Shown: piece after piece, positions 42,750 to 50,765 of the stretch
How the letters are laid out: each line of letters starts with the position of its first letter
Position numbering within the stretch: position 1 is the stretch's first letter
Assembly (NCBI GenBank): GCA_029263415.1
Contig: JAJCXN010000005.1
Span: 62,001-126,000 of the forward strand
Direction of reading: 5' to 3'
DNA: 64,000 bases
From: Acidobacteriota bacterium
GTDB taxonomy: Bacteria > Acidobacteriota > Thermoanaerobaculia > Multivoradales > Multivoraceae
The notes under the pieces: generated by a model
Told to the model about the DNA's origin: nothing
The model's input: only the letters and a program-made list of their open reading frames with translations
The model's database searches: none
Position numbers and translations under genes: made by a program

Positions 42750-44533
42750 TAGTTTTTCTCTCCGTCGCTAGAGCTCTCAAGCTCAGCGATGCGCTCTTTG
42801 ATTTTCCGTGCCATGAACTGCATCGCCGGCTTCATCTCGTCAGGCACCTGATCCGCCTGGCCTTCGACCTGCCCGACAATCGCCTGCAGCTGCGCCACGT
42901 CGGTCATGCCAGTGAGCTGCTTCAGTTGCCCCAGAATCTGCTGCTGCTGCGCTGCGGGCAACGCAGCAAGCTCCGGCGGCACCGGTTCAGCAGATGTGCC
43001 TTCCTCACGGTAGTAGTGAGCAACAACTCTGCTCTGCGGCTCGAAGTACTTGTTGGCCACCCGCAGCACATCCTCGGCGGTGACTGCCTCGGTTCGGTCT
43101 GCGATCGTGTTGAGGTAGGTCCAGTCTCCTTGGCCTTCAAACAGTGCGAGCTGGATCATCACGAAGAACGGGTTCTCCAACGACCGAAAGGTGTCAGCCA
43201 AAAAGCCGTTCTTCACCCGCCGCAGCTCTTGATCGCCAACCGGCGTTTTCTGGAGCTCCGCGAGAACGGCTTCCCACCCAGCTTCTAGCTGCGGTGGGGT
43301 CGCTTCGCCCTTGGCCTCGGCGCTGAAGATGAAGGAACCAGCCCATTTACCCGAGTCCGGTCGAGTTCGAGCACTCGAGGCGGTCTCTGCCCCTTCGATC
43401 ATCGCCTTGTACAACCGGCCAGTGCGGTCATTGAGAACACCGCTTAAGACGTCCAGAGCATAAGAGTCAGCATGGCCAAACGGCACGGTGTGGTAGCGAA
43501 TTTCGACCTGCGGTGGGCAGTCGCACTCGCCCGACATGCGCTTCTCGGCCAGTTGCTCCATCTCGAGCGTGACCACATCAGGAGGCTCAATCTCGCCGCG
43601 AGGGATCCGACCGAAGTACCGCGTAGCGAGCTGCTTGGCTTCGTCCACCGTTATCTTTCCAACCAGCACGCCGGTGAGGTTATTGGGCGCGTAGTAGGTG
43701 TCAAAGAATTGATCCGCCTGTGCCTTGCTGATCACACGCAAATCCGACGGCCAGCCGACTATCGGCCACGAGTAAGGGTGCGATTGCCAGAACATCGCAG
43801 TCACCATCTCGTTGAATTTGCCCGTTGGTGTCGACTCGGTGCGCAGGCGGCGTTCTTCGTAGACGACATCGCGCTCTGAATAGAACTCCCGAAACACCGG
43901 GTTCAGCAGTCGGTCAGACTCCATCCAGAACCACAGCTCCGCTTTGTTGGCCGGAACAGTGTTGATGTAGACGGTGACGTCCTGGCTAGTGAAGGCGTTC
44001 ATAAAAGTGGCGCCCGCTTCGGTGTAGACCTGATCGAACTCGTCTTTGATCATGATCGCGCGCTGTTCTTCAACCAGCTTGTCGAACTCCTTGTTGAGCT
44101 CGATCAATCGCTCAGGGCGATTCTCGCTGTCATAGGGGCTTTCGATCTCACCAAGGCGCCAGGCACGCCGCAGCTCTGCGTAGACCTCGCGCACCTGCTC
44201 TTGAACCGCCTCTTGCTCGTCGATGATCTCCAGATCGCGATCGGCGTTAGTGGTGCCAATGGTGCGCGTGCCCTTGAACATCATGTGCTCGAAGAGGTGC
44301 GCAAGCCCGGTGATGCCGGGGCGCTCATCAGAAGAACCGACCTTGGCGACCCAAGCTGCTGCCACGGTTGCCATCTCAGGACGTTCGACAACCAGGAATT
44401 TCATTCCGTTGTCGAGCTCGAAGGTCTTGACCGGGACTTGAGCCGATGCGCCGTCCGCCGCCATGACCGGCACACAGAGTGCGCCGATAAGGGTCACGCA
44501 AGCGAGGAGCCGCGCGCTAGTAAGTCTGTTCAT
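42749..44533 (-). CDS. M16-family zinc peptidase (active subunit)
   Basis: An exported zinc protease of 594 residues with signal peptide (LLACVTLIGALCVPVMAADG). The inverted zinc motif is intact: H79-LF-E82-H83 within GLAHLFEHMMFKGT. A long charged helical insertion (about residues 95-150, DEQEAVQEQVREVYAELRRA) follows. The second domain has DVLSGVLNDRTGRLYKAMIE. The C-terminus adds a Gln-rich helical tail (AAQQQQILGQLKQLTG). It probably degrades peptides in the periplasm together with the degenerate M16 partner encoded downstream. Confidence 0.93.
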   Translation of the reverse strand: MNRLTSARLLACVTLIGALCVPVMAADGASAQVPVKTFELDNGMKFLVVERPEMATVAAAWVAKVGSSDERPGITGLAHLFEHMMFKGTRTIGTTNADRDLEIIDEQEAVQEQVREVYAELRRAWRLGEIESPYDSENRPERLIELNKEFDKLVEEQRAIMIKDEFDQVYTEAGATFMNAFTSQDVTVYINTVPANKAELWFWMESDRLLNPVFREFYSERDVVYEERRLRTESTPTGKFNEMVTAMFWQSHPYSWPIVGWPSDLRVISKAQADQFFDTYYAPNNLTGVLVGKITVDEAKQLATRYFGRIPRGEIEPPDVVTLEMEQLAEKRMSGECDCPPQVEIRYHTVPFGHADSYALDVLSGVLNDRTGRLYKAMIEGAETASSARTRPDSGKWAGSFIFSAEAKGEATPPQLEAGWEAVLAELQKTPVGDQELRRVKNGFLADTFRSLENPFFVMIQLALFEGQGDWTYLNTIADRTEAVTAEDVLRVANKYFEPQSRVVAHYYREEGTSAEPVPPELAALPAAQQQQILGQLKQLTGMTDVAQLQAIVGQVEGQADQVPDEMKPAMQFMARKIKERIAELESSSDGEKN

Positions 44534-44633
44534 TCAATGAGTCCTCTCGTGTCAACCAAAGAAGGCGACGTTGGCGTCGGCCAGTTGGCGATGGCGGTGT
44601 CTGAGGCGAGATGGGTGCCGACCGCAGCAGTTG

Positions 44634-44665
44634 CCGGTGTCAGCTGGAGCCGGTGTCAGCTGGAG
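44634..44665. repeat. 16 bp tandem repeat, two copies
   Basis: CCGGTGTCAGCTGGAG occurs at 44634-44649 and again at 44650-44665, followed by a partial third copy beginning CCGACGCTGG. It lies upstream of the M16 operon in a non-coding gap (44534-44817) that also holds a 6 bp hairpin (CGTACC, five bases, GGTACG) at 44752-44768. Confidence 0.8.
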
Positions 44666-44817
44666 CCGACGCTGGTGTGACTAGCGGCAAAAAAAAGACG
44701 AAACAGAGGCCGTCAGCCCAAAGGGGACCCCAGCCAGCAAAAGGCAACGGCCGTACCCGTCAGGTACGAGCACAACCACACAACGGTTTCGGAGATGTCT
44801 TAGTTCAGACCCTCTGA

Positions 44818-45306
44818 CTAGAACGACATCAGGTAGTCGTAGACAGCTTGCGCATCAGAGCGATTCATGCGGAAAGCAGGCATCGGGCTACGAGCCTCGG
44901 TGCCATTGGGCCGCATGCCGCTCATCAGAAAGTCGACGAACTCAGCCTCGGTGTATCCCGGGGCGTTGCGCAGATTAGGAGCAGTGAAGGCCCAACGAGG
45001 AGTTCCCTTGTAGGGACTCTTGAGCGGGATGGCGGCACCCGTGAACAAGCGATCGCCGACTAGATCGCCGCGACGACTGTTGCGCGGAGAGTGGCATTGC
45101 ACACACATGGCAACGTCGTTCGCAAGGTAGCGACCGCGCTCGGCTGAAGCGGTCGCTACAGGCGAGGCCGCATCGCCAGCATCAGCTTCTTGAGCGACGG
45201 CTGAACCGAGAGGCGACAAACCAAAGACCGGAACGGTCGCTGCGGCCACTGCGCACAGGCCGACAATGCAGAGGATCGGGATGAGGCGAGGCTTGAGCGA
45301 GAACAT
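44818..45306 (-). CDS. Exported c-type cytochrome
   Basis: A monohaem cytochrome c of about 162 residues with an N-terminal signal or anchor helix (LIPILCIVGLCAVAAATVPV). The haem motif is CVQCH within ANDVAMCVQCHSPRN. A distal methionine is available in GMRPNG or PMPAFRMN. The ATG giving MFSLKPRLIP is used because it begins the signal peptide, with GGAG upstream. It resembles the small cytochromes attached to alcohol, aldehyde or sorbosone dehydrogenases, but no such enzyme is adjacent. It is divergent from the AhpD-like gene. Confidence 0.88.
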   Translation of the reverse strand: MFSLKPRLIPILCIVGLCAVAAATVPVFGLSPLGSAVAQEADAGDAASPVATASAERGRYLANDVAMCVQCHSPRNSRRGDLVGDRLFTGAAIPLKSPYKGTPRWAFTAPNLRNAPGYTEAEFVDFLMSGMRPNGTEARSPMPAFRMNRSDAQAVYDYLMSF

Positions 45307-45637
45307 GATCGAAAGATCTCCAGAGATTGGACCAGGCGAGCGTGGTTGATTTTGTGCGCTCGGCGCGGTTTGAGGCTTTTGAGTGAGACGGCAGCGAATC
45401 AGGATCCGTATGGACTCAAGAGAACGCAGCACGTGCTCGGCGGACTCTACCAAGCTCGGCCCCATGTTTTCAGCAAACTCCTAGAGCTGTACGCAGGGTT
45501 GACCTCATCCAGAGGCGAGGAACTTGTCCCTCATAGCGGGCAGCTACACTCCCTTAGCCGAGATCTACCCTGGGACCAATATCCGCTCCCCTCACACTCC
45601 GATCTAACTCCGACCTCCAACAAGGACCAAAGACCAA
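45307..45637. other. Divergent intergenic region, 331 bp
   Basis: This lies between the cytochrome c gene (leftward) and the AhpD-like selenoprotein candidate (rightward). I see no gene in it. It must hold both promoters, but no pair of boxes at good spacing stood out. Confidence 0.5.
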
Positions 45638-46204
45638 ATGGCCTGGATAACGACCGTTTCCCCCGCCGAAGCAACCGGCCCACTGAAAAGGCTCTACCAA
45701 AGCGCTCTCGAGCGCGCTGGCAAAGTCTTTAACGTCATCAGAATTCAAAGCGTCCAACCCAAGACGCTTGCCGCATCGACCCGGCTCTACAGCGAGGTGA
45801 TGCAATCGCCCTCGAGTGCCTTAACGCGGGCCCAGCGGGAGATGATCGCAACCGCAGTCTCGAGGGCCAACGCCTGTCACTACTGAACTCGCGCGCACGG
45901 CGACGACCTCCGGGTTGAGGTCGCAAAGGAAAGTGGTAGTGAAGTTGCGGACAGAATCACCGAGGCCGTGATGACGGACTTCAATGAGGCACCGCTAGAT
46001 GAACAGGATCAAGCAATGTTGGTGTTCGCCATGGCCCTTACCGTCAATCCGGGAGCGATGGAGCGCAGCCATGTCGACGCACTCCGAGCTGCTGGGTTCA
46101 GTGACACGGCTGTCCACGACATCGTGCAAGTCACAGCGCTCTTCGCGTACTACAACAGAATCGCGGACGGCCTAGGCATTGACGACGAACCGGAGTGGCT
46201 CTAG
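45638..46204 (+). CDS. AhpD-like peroxidase-related protein with in-frame TGA (selenocysteine candidate)
   Basis: Read through the TGA at 45884-45886, this is a 188-residue carboxymuconolactone-decarboxylase/AhpD-fold protein of the peroxidase-related group. The segment REMIATAVSRANACHY-[TGA]-TRAHG aligns with the family's usual A-x-G-C-H-Y-C-x-x-x-H-G, so the TGA is exactly at the second redox cysteine and would give C80-H-Y-Sec83 followed by the conserved His. The frame stays open and family-like for 105 more codons (LDEQDQAMLVFAMALTVNP, VQVTALFAYYNRIADGLG) to a TAG. A SECIS-like hairpin follows the TGA. Expected role: peroxide or thiol-disulfide redox chemistry in the cytoplasm. A nonsense mutation is the alternative. 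Confidence 0.8.
45887..45926 (+). promoter_or_regulatory. SECIS-like stem-loop after the in-frame TGA
   Basis: CGACCTC (45904-45910) pairs perfectly with GAGGTCG (45917-45923) around the six-base loop CGGGTT. The loop begins 24 bases after the TGA. Bacterial SECIS elements lie within the coding region just downstream of UGA, with a short upper stem and a G among the first two loop bases. This hairpin meets those criteria and also carries the GGU that SelB prefers. Confidence 0.6.
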
Positions 46205-46205
46205 T

Positions 46206-46274
46206 GAGTCGACTGTCACTCGATTTGACAGGTCGACCACCGGTCGGCTCGACCAGGCGACCATCAGTCGACTC
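46206..46274. repeat. Nested inverted repeats after the AhpD-like gene
   Basis: A perfect 10 bp inverted repeat, GAGTCGACTG (46206-46215) and CAGTCGACTC (46265-46274), encloses a second one, GGTCGA and TCGACC. It starts directly after the stop codon of the AhpD-like gene and ends about 25 bp before the transglutaminase start. No T tract follows. It may act as a transcript-stabilising or attenuating structure. Confidence 0.55.
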
Positions 46275-46298
46275 CATCGAGCCCACTAGCAGCGGGGT

Positions 46299-48122
46299 GT
46301 GTTCTTGAATCGTGGTGTCTTAGGGGTGGCGGTCACCGCGTTCTGGTTATTGATGATGTTCTTTCTTGCTCGCTCCGAGCTGGTGGGCGGGTTCTTACGC
46401 GGAGATGTGGTGTTGGACCGCGCAGGGTGGATCGACCATCCGACCGAGAATTGGCTCACTATCCACGGCCCAGTCCCGCAGACCGAACTCCAGGATCCCT
46501 CCGCACCCGCATTCGGTCCACGCGTGGGTTACGCCCACATGAGCCAACGACCCATAGATCGCGATGGATCCGAGGGAGCTGAACTGACGCTCGACGTCCA
46601 GCTCGTCCTGCAACTGTTGGGGCGCCGGGCGGCGCTCGAGATTGAGGGCACTGCCTGGCGCGCACGCCACCAACGCTTGGCCCACATCGACTTCGCGATT
46701 CGCTCGGGCGAAGCCAACTTCGAACTGAATGGATCGATCGTCGATGACGCATTCACCGCCACCATCACCTCGGGCGGCGAGATCAGCGACTTCAGCGCGC
46801 GTTTGTCTGACAACGCCCTGTTCTCGACCGGATTTGGCACCGCGTTGGCTTTTCCTCCTCTTGAATTGGACGAACAGATCGTCTTGCAAAGCTTTGATCC
46901 GATGACCTTAAGAGCCACCCGCGCGGTTGTTCGCGCCATCTCCCGAGGTCAACTCGACCTGGACGGAACCAGCGTGGCAGCAACCCGCCTCGAAGTGCGC
47001 AGTAGCGGACTACGCACCATCGCCTGGGTCGACCAGGATGGGCAGGTCCTGCAGGCGACCACACCTCTTGGCCTCAGCGTGCGCAAGAGCACTCGAGAAC
47101 TTGCACTTCAAGCGTTCGATGGTTCCGACAACGCAACCGAACTACTTCGAATCACTGCGGTCAAGCCCACCGGGATCACTCCACAACGCGGAGCGCAACG
47201 CCTCACGGTGCGCATTCCGGGTGTCGCAGGCTTCGAGGATCTCAGTGACTGTTGCGATCCAGCACTCGGCGCCTTCACAGGGGACCCCATCTCTGGCAGT
47301 GTCCCCGTCCCTGTCACCATCACCGTGCCCGCCACCGCAGACGCAATCGCTGCAGCGCAAGCTGGCCAGGAGACCCTGGCCATCCCGCTCGACTGGAGGC
47401 AACGACTCGAACAAGACGGAAGCTTCACTTTCCTCGCCTCTTCTCTGCCCAACAGTTCTCTGCCTAACGCAGACCCTTCGAGACCTGCAGACTCAGCGCT
47501 CACGAATGCACCAACCGCCAGCGCGCTTGGCTCAGATGCGTTCATCCAGGCGGATCATCCGAAGATCCGGCAACAGGCCGAGGCCATCGTACAAGCAGCA
47601 GCAGACGACCTCGCTAAAGCGTTTGCACTGCACGATTGGGTGTTCGAGCGCCTCGACAAGGAACCCGTACTGAGCCTCCCCTCAGCGCTCGAGGTACTCA
47701 ACAGCCGCCGCGGCGACTGCAACGAACACACCATCCTCTACACCGCCTTGGCTCGTTCAGTTGGGCTGCCCACTAGGGTCGCAATCGGACTGGTGTGGAG
47801 CGCGGTCTATGACGGCTTCTACTACCACGCATGGCCAGAAGTCTGGATCGCGGAGAACCCGGAGAACCCGGAGAACCCGGAGAACGCTGACGACGCGGCG
47901 AGCAACGCTGAGGGCCCCGGTTCCTGGATCGCGTTGGATCCCACACTTGGCCAACCGCTCGCCGACGCCACCCACATCAAGCTGCTCGAAGGCAGCATCG
48001 ATCAGTGGCCACAGTTGCTTCCATTTCTCGGACAGATCCAAATCGAAGTGCTCGAAGCCTCGAACCAACCGCTTTCCAATCCACAGTCTCCAACCCGTAG
48101 ATCGACGCCGAGTCCCCAATGA
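46299..48122 (+). CDS. Membrane-anchored transglutaminase-like protein
   Basis: A 607-residue protein beginning at a GTG, with one N-terminal transmembrane helix (GVAVTAFWLLMMFFLA) and a large soluble part. The transglutaminase-core triad is visible near residues 465-545: Cys in NSRRGDCNEHTILYTALARS, His in GFYYHAWPEVWI, and Asp in WIALDPTLGQ. A short Glu-Asn-Pro repeat is inserted between the His and Asp motifs. It overlaps the ABC ATPase gene by ATGA, so it is translationally coupled to an ABC exporter. Function could be protease-like or cross-linking at the cell surface. Confidence 0.88.
   Translation: MFLNRGVLGVAVTAFWLLMMFFLARSELVGGFLRGDVVLDRAGWIDHPTENWLTIHGPVPQTELQDPSAPAFGPRVGYAHMSQRPIDRDGSEGAELTLDVQLVLQLLGRRAALEIEGTAWRARHQRLAHIDFAIRSGEANFELNGSIVDDAFTATITSGGEISDFSARLSDNALFSTGFGTALAFPPLELDEQIVLQSFDPMTLRATRAVVRAISRGQLDLDGTSVAATRLEVRSSGLRTIAWVDQDGQVLQATTPLGLSVRKSTRELALQAFDGSDNATELLRITAVKPTGITPQRGAQRLTVRIPGVAGFEDLSDCCDPALGAFTGDPISGSVPVPVTITVPATADAIAAAQAGQETLAIPLDWRQRLEQDGSFTFLASSLPNSSLPNADPSRPADSALTNAPTASALGSDAFIQADHPKIRQQAEAIVQAAADDLAKAFALHDWVFERLDKEPVLSLPSALEVLNSRRGDCNEHTILYTALARSVGLPTRVAIGLVWSAVYDGFYYHAWPEVWIAENPENPENPENADDAASNAEGPGSWIALDPTLGQPLADATHIKLLEGSIDQWPQLLPFLGQIQIEVLEASNQPLSNPQSPTRRSTPSPQ
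47853..47888 (+). repeat. 9 bp coding tandem repeat (Glu-Asn-Pro)
   Basis: GAGAACCCG is repeated three times with a fourth, diverged copy, encoding ENPENPENPENA between the catalytic His and Asp motifs of the transglutaminase domain. It is a likely site of length variation between strains. Confidence 0.85.
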
Positions 48123-48877
48123 TCCGCGCTCAAGCCTTGATGAAACGCTACGGCGATAAGACCGCCGTCAACAACCTCGACCTCGACATTCCGGCTGGGG
48201 AGTTCTTCTGCTTTCTCGGGCCCAACGGCGCTGGAAAGACCACCACCATCAAGATGCTGACGACCTTGGTTAGACCGACCCAGGGCGCCGCCTTCATCGG
48301 TGGCTATGACGTGCAAAGTCACCCACTCGAAGCCAAAGCTCAACTCGGCTATGTACCCGACCACCCCTTCCTTTACGACAAGTTGACTGGCCAAGAATTC
48401 ATGCGCTTCGTTGGCGGACTGCACCGCATGGATGAGCGCCGGTACACAGAACTGAGTGGAGACCTCTTGGAGCGCTTTGAGATCTCCCACGTCGCCAACC
48501 AGCTGATCGAAAACTACAGCCACGGCATGCGCCAGAAGCTATCTTTCGCGTCGTGCTTCTTGCACGAACCGAAGGTGGTCATCGTCGACGAGCCGTGGGT
48601 CGGCCTGGATCCAAAGAACATCCACAGTGTGAAGCGGTATCTAAAGGAAGAAACCAAGAAAGGTCTGACCGTGTTCATGTCGACGCACACCCTGTCGATC
48701 GCCGAAGAGGTCGCCGACCGCATTGGCATCATCCATGAAGGTCGACTACTCAGTCTTGGCACGGTAGACGAGATCAAGGCGCTCGCCGCAAGACCCGGAA
48801 CACTTGAAGACGTCTTCCTCGAACTGACCCGCACCGACGAAGAGACGCCTGTGGATCGAGACCTCACCGACGCATGA
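48119..48877 (+). CDS. ABC transporter ATP-binding protein
   Basis: ABC-type ATPase of 252 residues. It has Walker A GPNGAGKTTTIKML, signature motif NYSHGMRQKLSFASCFL, Walker B VVIVDEPWVGLDP and the switch histidine (STHTLSI). It resembles ABC-2 exporter ATPases (CcmA/NatA type). ATGA overlaps join it to the transglutaminase upstream and the permease downstream, making one coupled operon. Confidence 0.95.
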   Translation: MIRAQALMKRYGDKTAVNNLDLDIPAGEFFCFLGPNGAGKTTTIKMLTTLVRPTQGAAFIGGYDVQSHPLEAKAQLGYVPDHPFLYDKLTGQEFMRFVGGLHRMDERRYTELSGDLLERFEISHVANQLIENYSHGMRQKLSFASCFLHEPKVVIVDEPWVGLDPKNIHSVKRYLKEETKKGLTVFMSTHTLSIAEEVADRIGIIHEGRLLSLGTVDEIKALAARPGTLEDVFLELTRTDEETPVDRDLTDA

Positions 48878-50571
48878 ACCCGATCGTCGCCATTGTCCGC
48901 GCCAAGCTCCTCATGGCACGCCATTGGATTGCCTCGGTGCGCACCGAGTCCAAGCTCAAGGTTGCCTTCGTTTCGGTCTCGGCAATCGCCCTTTGGCTCG
49001 GCACCTTCGGTGCGACCTTCGGCCTGCTCGAACTGCTCCAGCGGTTTGCCACCAGCTTCTTCGGCGTGGCGGATAGCGGCCTGATGGATGTGCTCCTGAC
49101 CCGCATGCTGTCGGTAGGCGCTCTTGCGATTCTCATGATGCTGGTGGTCTCGAACGTCCTGGTGAGCTTCGCCACCATCTATCGCGCCAAGGAGGTGATC
49201 TACCTTGTCCAAGCGCCCATCTCGAGGGCTGAGTTCTTCTTAGGGCGCCTGTGGGAATGCGGCTGGATGAGTTCTTGGGGCTTAGTCGCAGTTGGCTCGC
49301 CGATCTTGCTCGCTTATGGTCTCCATCGCGAGGTTGGCTGGTCGTTCTACGCGGCCTTGGCGCTGTTCTTCCCTACCTTCGTCGCCATCCCCACAGCGAT
49401 CGGCGCAATCGTCAGCACAGTCTTGGTTCGTGGGCTGGCCACCCAACGCAGAGGCTTATTGATCGGGCTTGGCCTACTAGCCACAGTCCTTCTCTTCCTC
49501 TTGTTTCGCAGCAATGGTGCCCTCCCTGACTTCAGCGAAGCCGAAAGCGTGCAGGCGATCTCCAGCATCCTAGGGCGCGCCGACCAACCACTGCTTCCCA
49601 GTTATTGGTTGTCTGAGGGTCTCTTGAGCGCCGCGGTCGGCGACCTTCGTCGAGCCGGCTTTTTGTGGCTAGTGATGGCCGCCAACGCCGCCTTCTTCAT
49701 CTGGTTGGCGACGGTCATCTCCGAACGCTGGTTCTATCGCGGTTGGACTGCGCTGCTTGCCTCGGACGAGCAGCGTGGGCCTGCAGAAGCGGGCGGATTC
49801 CTGCGTCATATCGACACCCCCCTGCGTTTGCTCCAAGACCCAATGCGTAGCCTGGTTTCCAAAGACTTCAAACTGTTCTGGCGCGATCCGGCCCAGTGGA
49901 GCCAGTTCTTGATTTTCTTTGGTCTGATGGCACTCTATGTAGCCAACATGAAGCGGTCCGGCGGGATGGCCGGTGAAGAGCGTTTCCGACCGTGGATCGC
50001 GATCCTCAACATGGCGGCCAGCATGTTGGTTCTGTCGACCCTGACGACACGCTTCGTCTTTCCTTTAATCAGCCTCGAAGGACGACGCTTTTGGATTCTC
50101 GGTCTCGCGCCCTTGACCTTGCGCCGCTTGGTTGTACAAAAGTTCCTGTTGAGCGTCTTCACCTGCTCCCTATTCACCGTTGGCCTTGCCCTCTTGACCG
50201 GCTGGCGTCTTGAGCTTTCTCGCTTCGAGTTCTCGATCACATTGTTCGGCGCCATCTCGGCGACTCTTGCGCTGTCGGGCCTCGCGGTCGGCTTAGGCAG
50301 CCTCTACCCCAACTTCCGCGAAGACAACCCAGCCCGCATCATCTCAGGGCTCGGCGGTACGCTGAACTTCATCTTGAGCCTGGTCTTCATCGTCGCCGTG
50401 GTGACCTTGCAAGCATTTGCTGTGCAATGGCATGCCAACACCAATGCCGGTGACTCCGCTCGAACCACCGGGGCCGTGATCGCCGTGTCGCTGGTGGCTT
50501 TACTGACTCTGGCGACCGCCCTGGTGCCTCTACGGCTCGGCCTCCGCAACCTGAGGAGGCTCGACTTCTAG
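48874..50571 (+). CDS. ABC-2-type transporter permease
   Basis: A 565-residue integral membrane protein with about twelve to fourteen helices, for example LKVAFVSVSAIALWLGTFGATFG, and YAALALFFPTFVAIPTAIGAI. A large central cytoplasmic loop contains LVSKDFKLFWRDPAQWSQFL, a motif typical of ABC-2 permeases (KDxKxxxRDPxQW). It is the partner of the ATPase encoded just upstream, overlapping by 4 bp. The exported substrate is unknown. Coupling with a membrane transglutaminase-like protein suggests a cell-envelope role. Confidence 0.9.
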   Translation: MNPIVAIVRAKLLMARHWIASVRTESKLKVAFVSVSAIALWLGTFGATFGLLELLQRFATSFFGVADSGLMDVLLTRMLSVGALAILMMLVVSNVLVSFATIYRAKEVIYLVQAPISRAEFFLGRLWECGWMSSWGLVAVGSPILLAYGLHREVGWSFYAALALFFPTFVAIPTAIGAIVSTVLVRGLATQRRGLLIGLGLLATVLLFLLFRSNGALPDFSEAESVQAISSILGRADQPLLPSYWLSEGLLSAAVGDLRRAGFLWLVMAANAAFFIWLATVISERWFYRGWTALLASDEQRGPAEAGGFLRHIDTPLRLLQDPMRSLVSKDFKLFWRDPAQWSQFLIFFGLMALYVANMKRSGGMAGEERFRPWIAILNMAASMLVLSTLTTRFVFPLISLEGRRFWILGLAPLTLRRLVVQKFLLSVFTCSLFTVGLALLTGWRLELSRFEFSITLFGAISATLALSGLAVGLGSLYPNFREDNPARIISGLGGTLNFILSLVFIVAVVTLQAFAVQWHANTNAGDSARTTGAVIAVSLVALLTLATALVPLRLGLRNLRRLDF

Positions 50572-50613
50572 GTCCCCTCCAAGAGAGTTCGATCCAACTC
50601 CAGACGTCCCGAC

Positions 50614-50627
50614 CTACCGGTCGGTAG
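50614..50627. promoter_or_regulatory. Palindromic operator candidate upstream of the beta-oxidation operon
   Basis: CTACCGGTCGGTAG has perfect 6 bp arms around a two-base centre. Its composition resembles TetR-family operators of the ACCGACCGGT type that control fatty-acid degradation genes in several phyla. It lies about 140 bp before the first acyl-CoA dehydrogenase. No regulator gene is nearby. Confidence 0.45.
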
Positions 50628-50727
50628 AACTGCTGCTAGGATTCGCTACAACGATCAACAACCGCGGTCGCCATTCAGCCCTCTCCGAGCCAAGACCCAG
50701 CCCTACGGGCAAACGCGGTACGCTGCA

Positions 50728-50739
50728 CGGTTCGAACCG
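50728..50739. promoter_or_regulatory. Second palindrome (CGGTTCGAACCG) before the beta-oxidation operon
   Basis: A perfect 12 bp palindrome 26 bp upstream of the ATG at 50766, between the first palindrome and the GAAGGGAG ribosome binding site. It could be an operator or a hairpin in the leader. Confidence 0.35.
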
Positions 50740-50765
50740 CACCACTCCAGAAGGGAGCCACACCG

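Noticed and set aside
47108-47545. Long minus-strand frame inside the transglutaminase gene, and many similar antisense frames elsewhere
   Set aside because: These are expected shadows of high-GC coding sequence. None has a domain or a plausible ribosome binding site.
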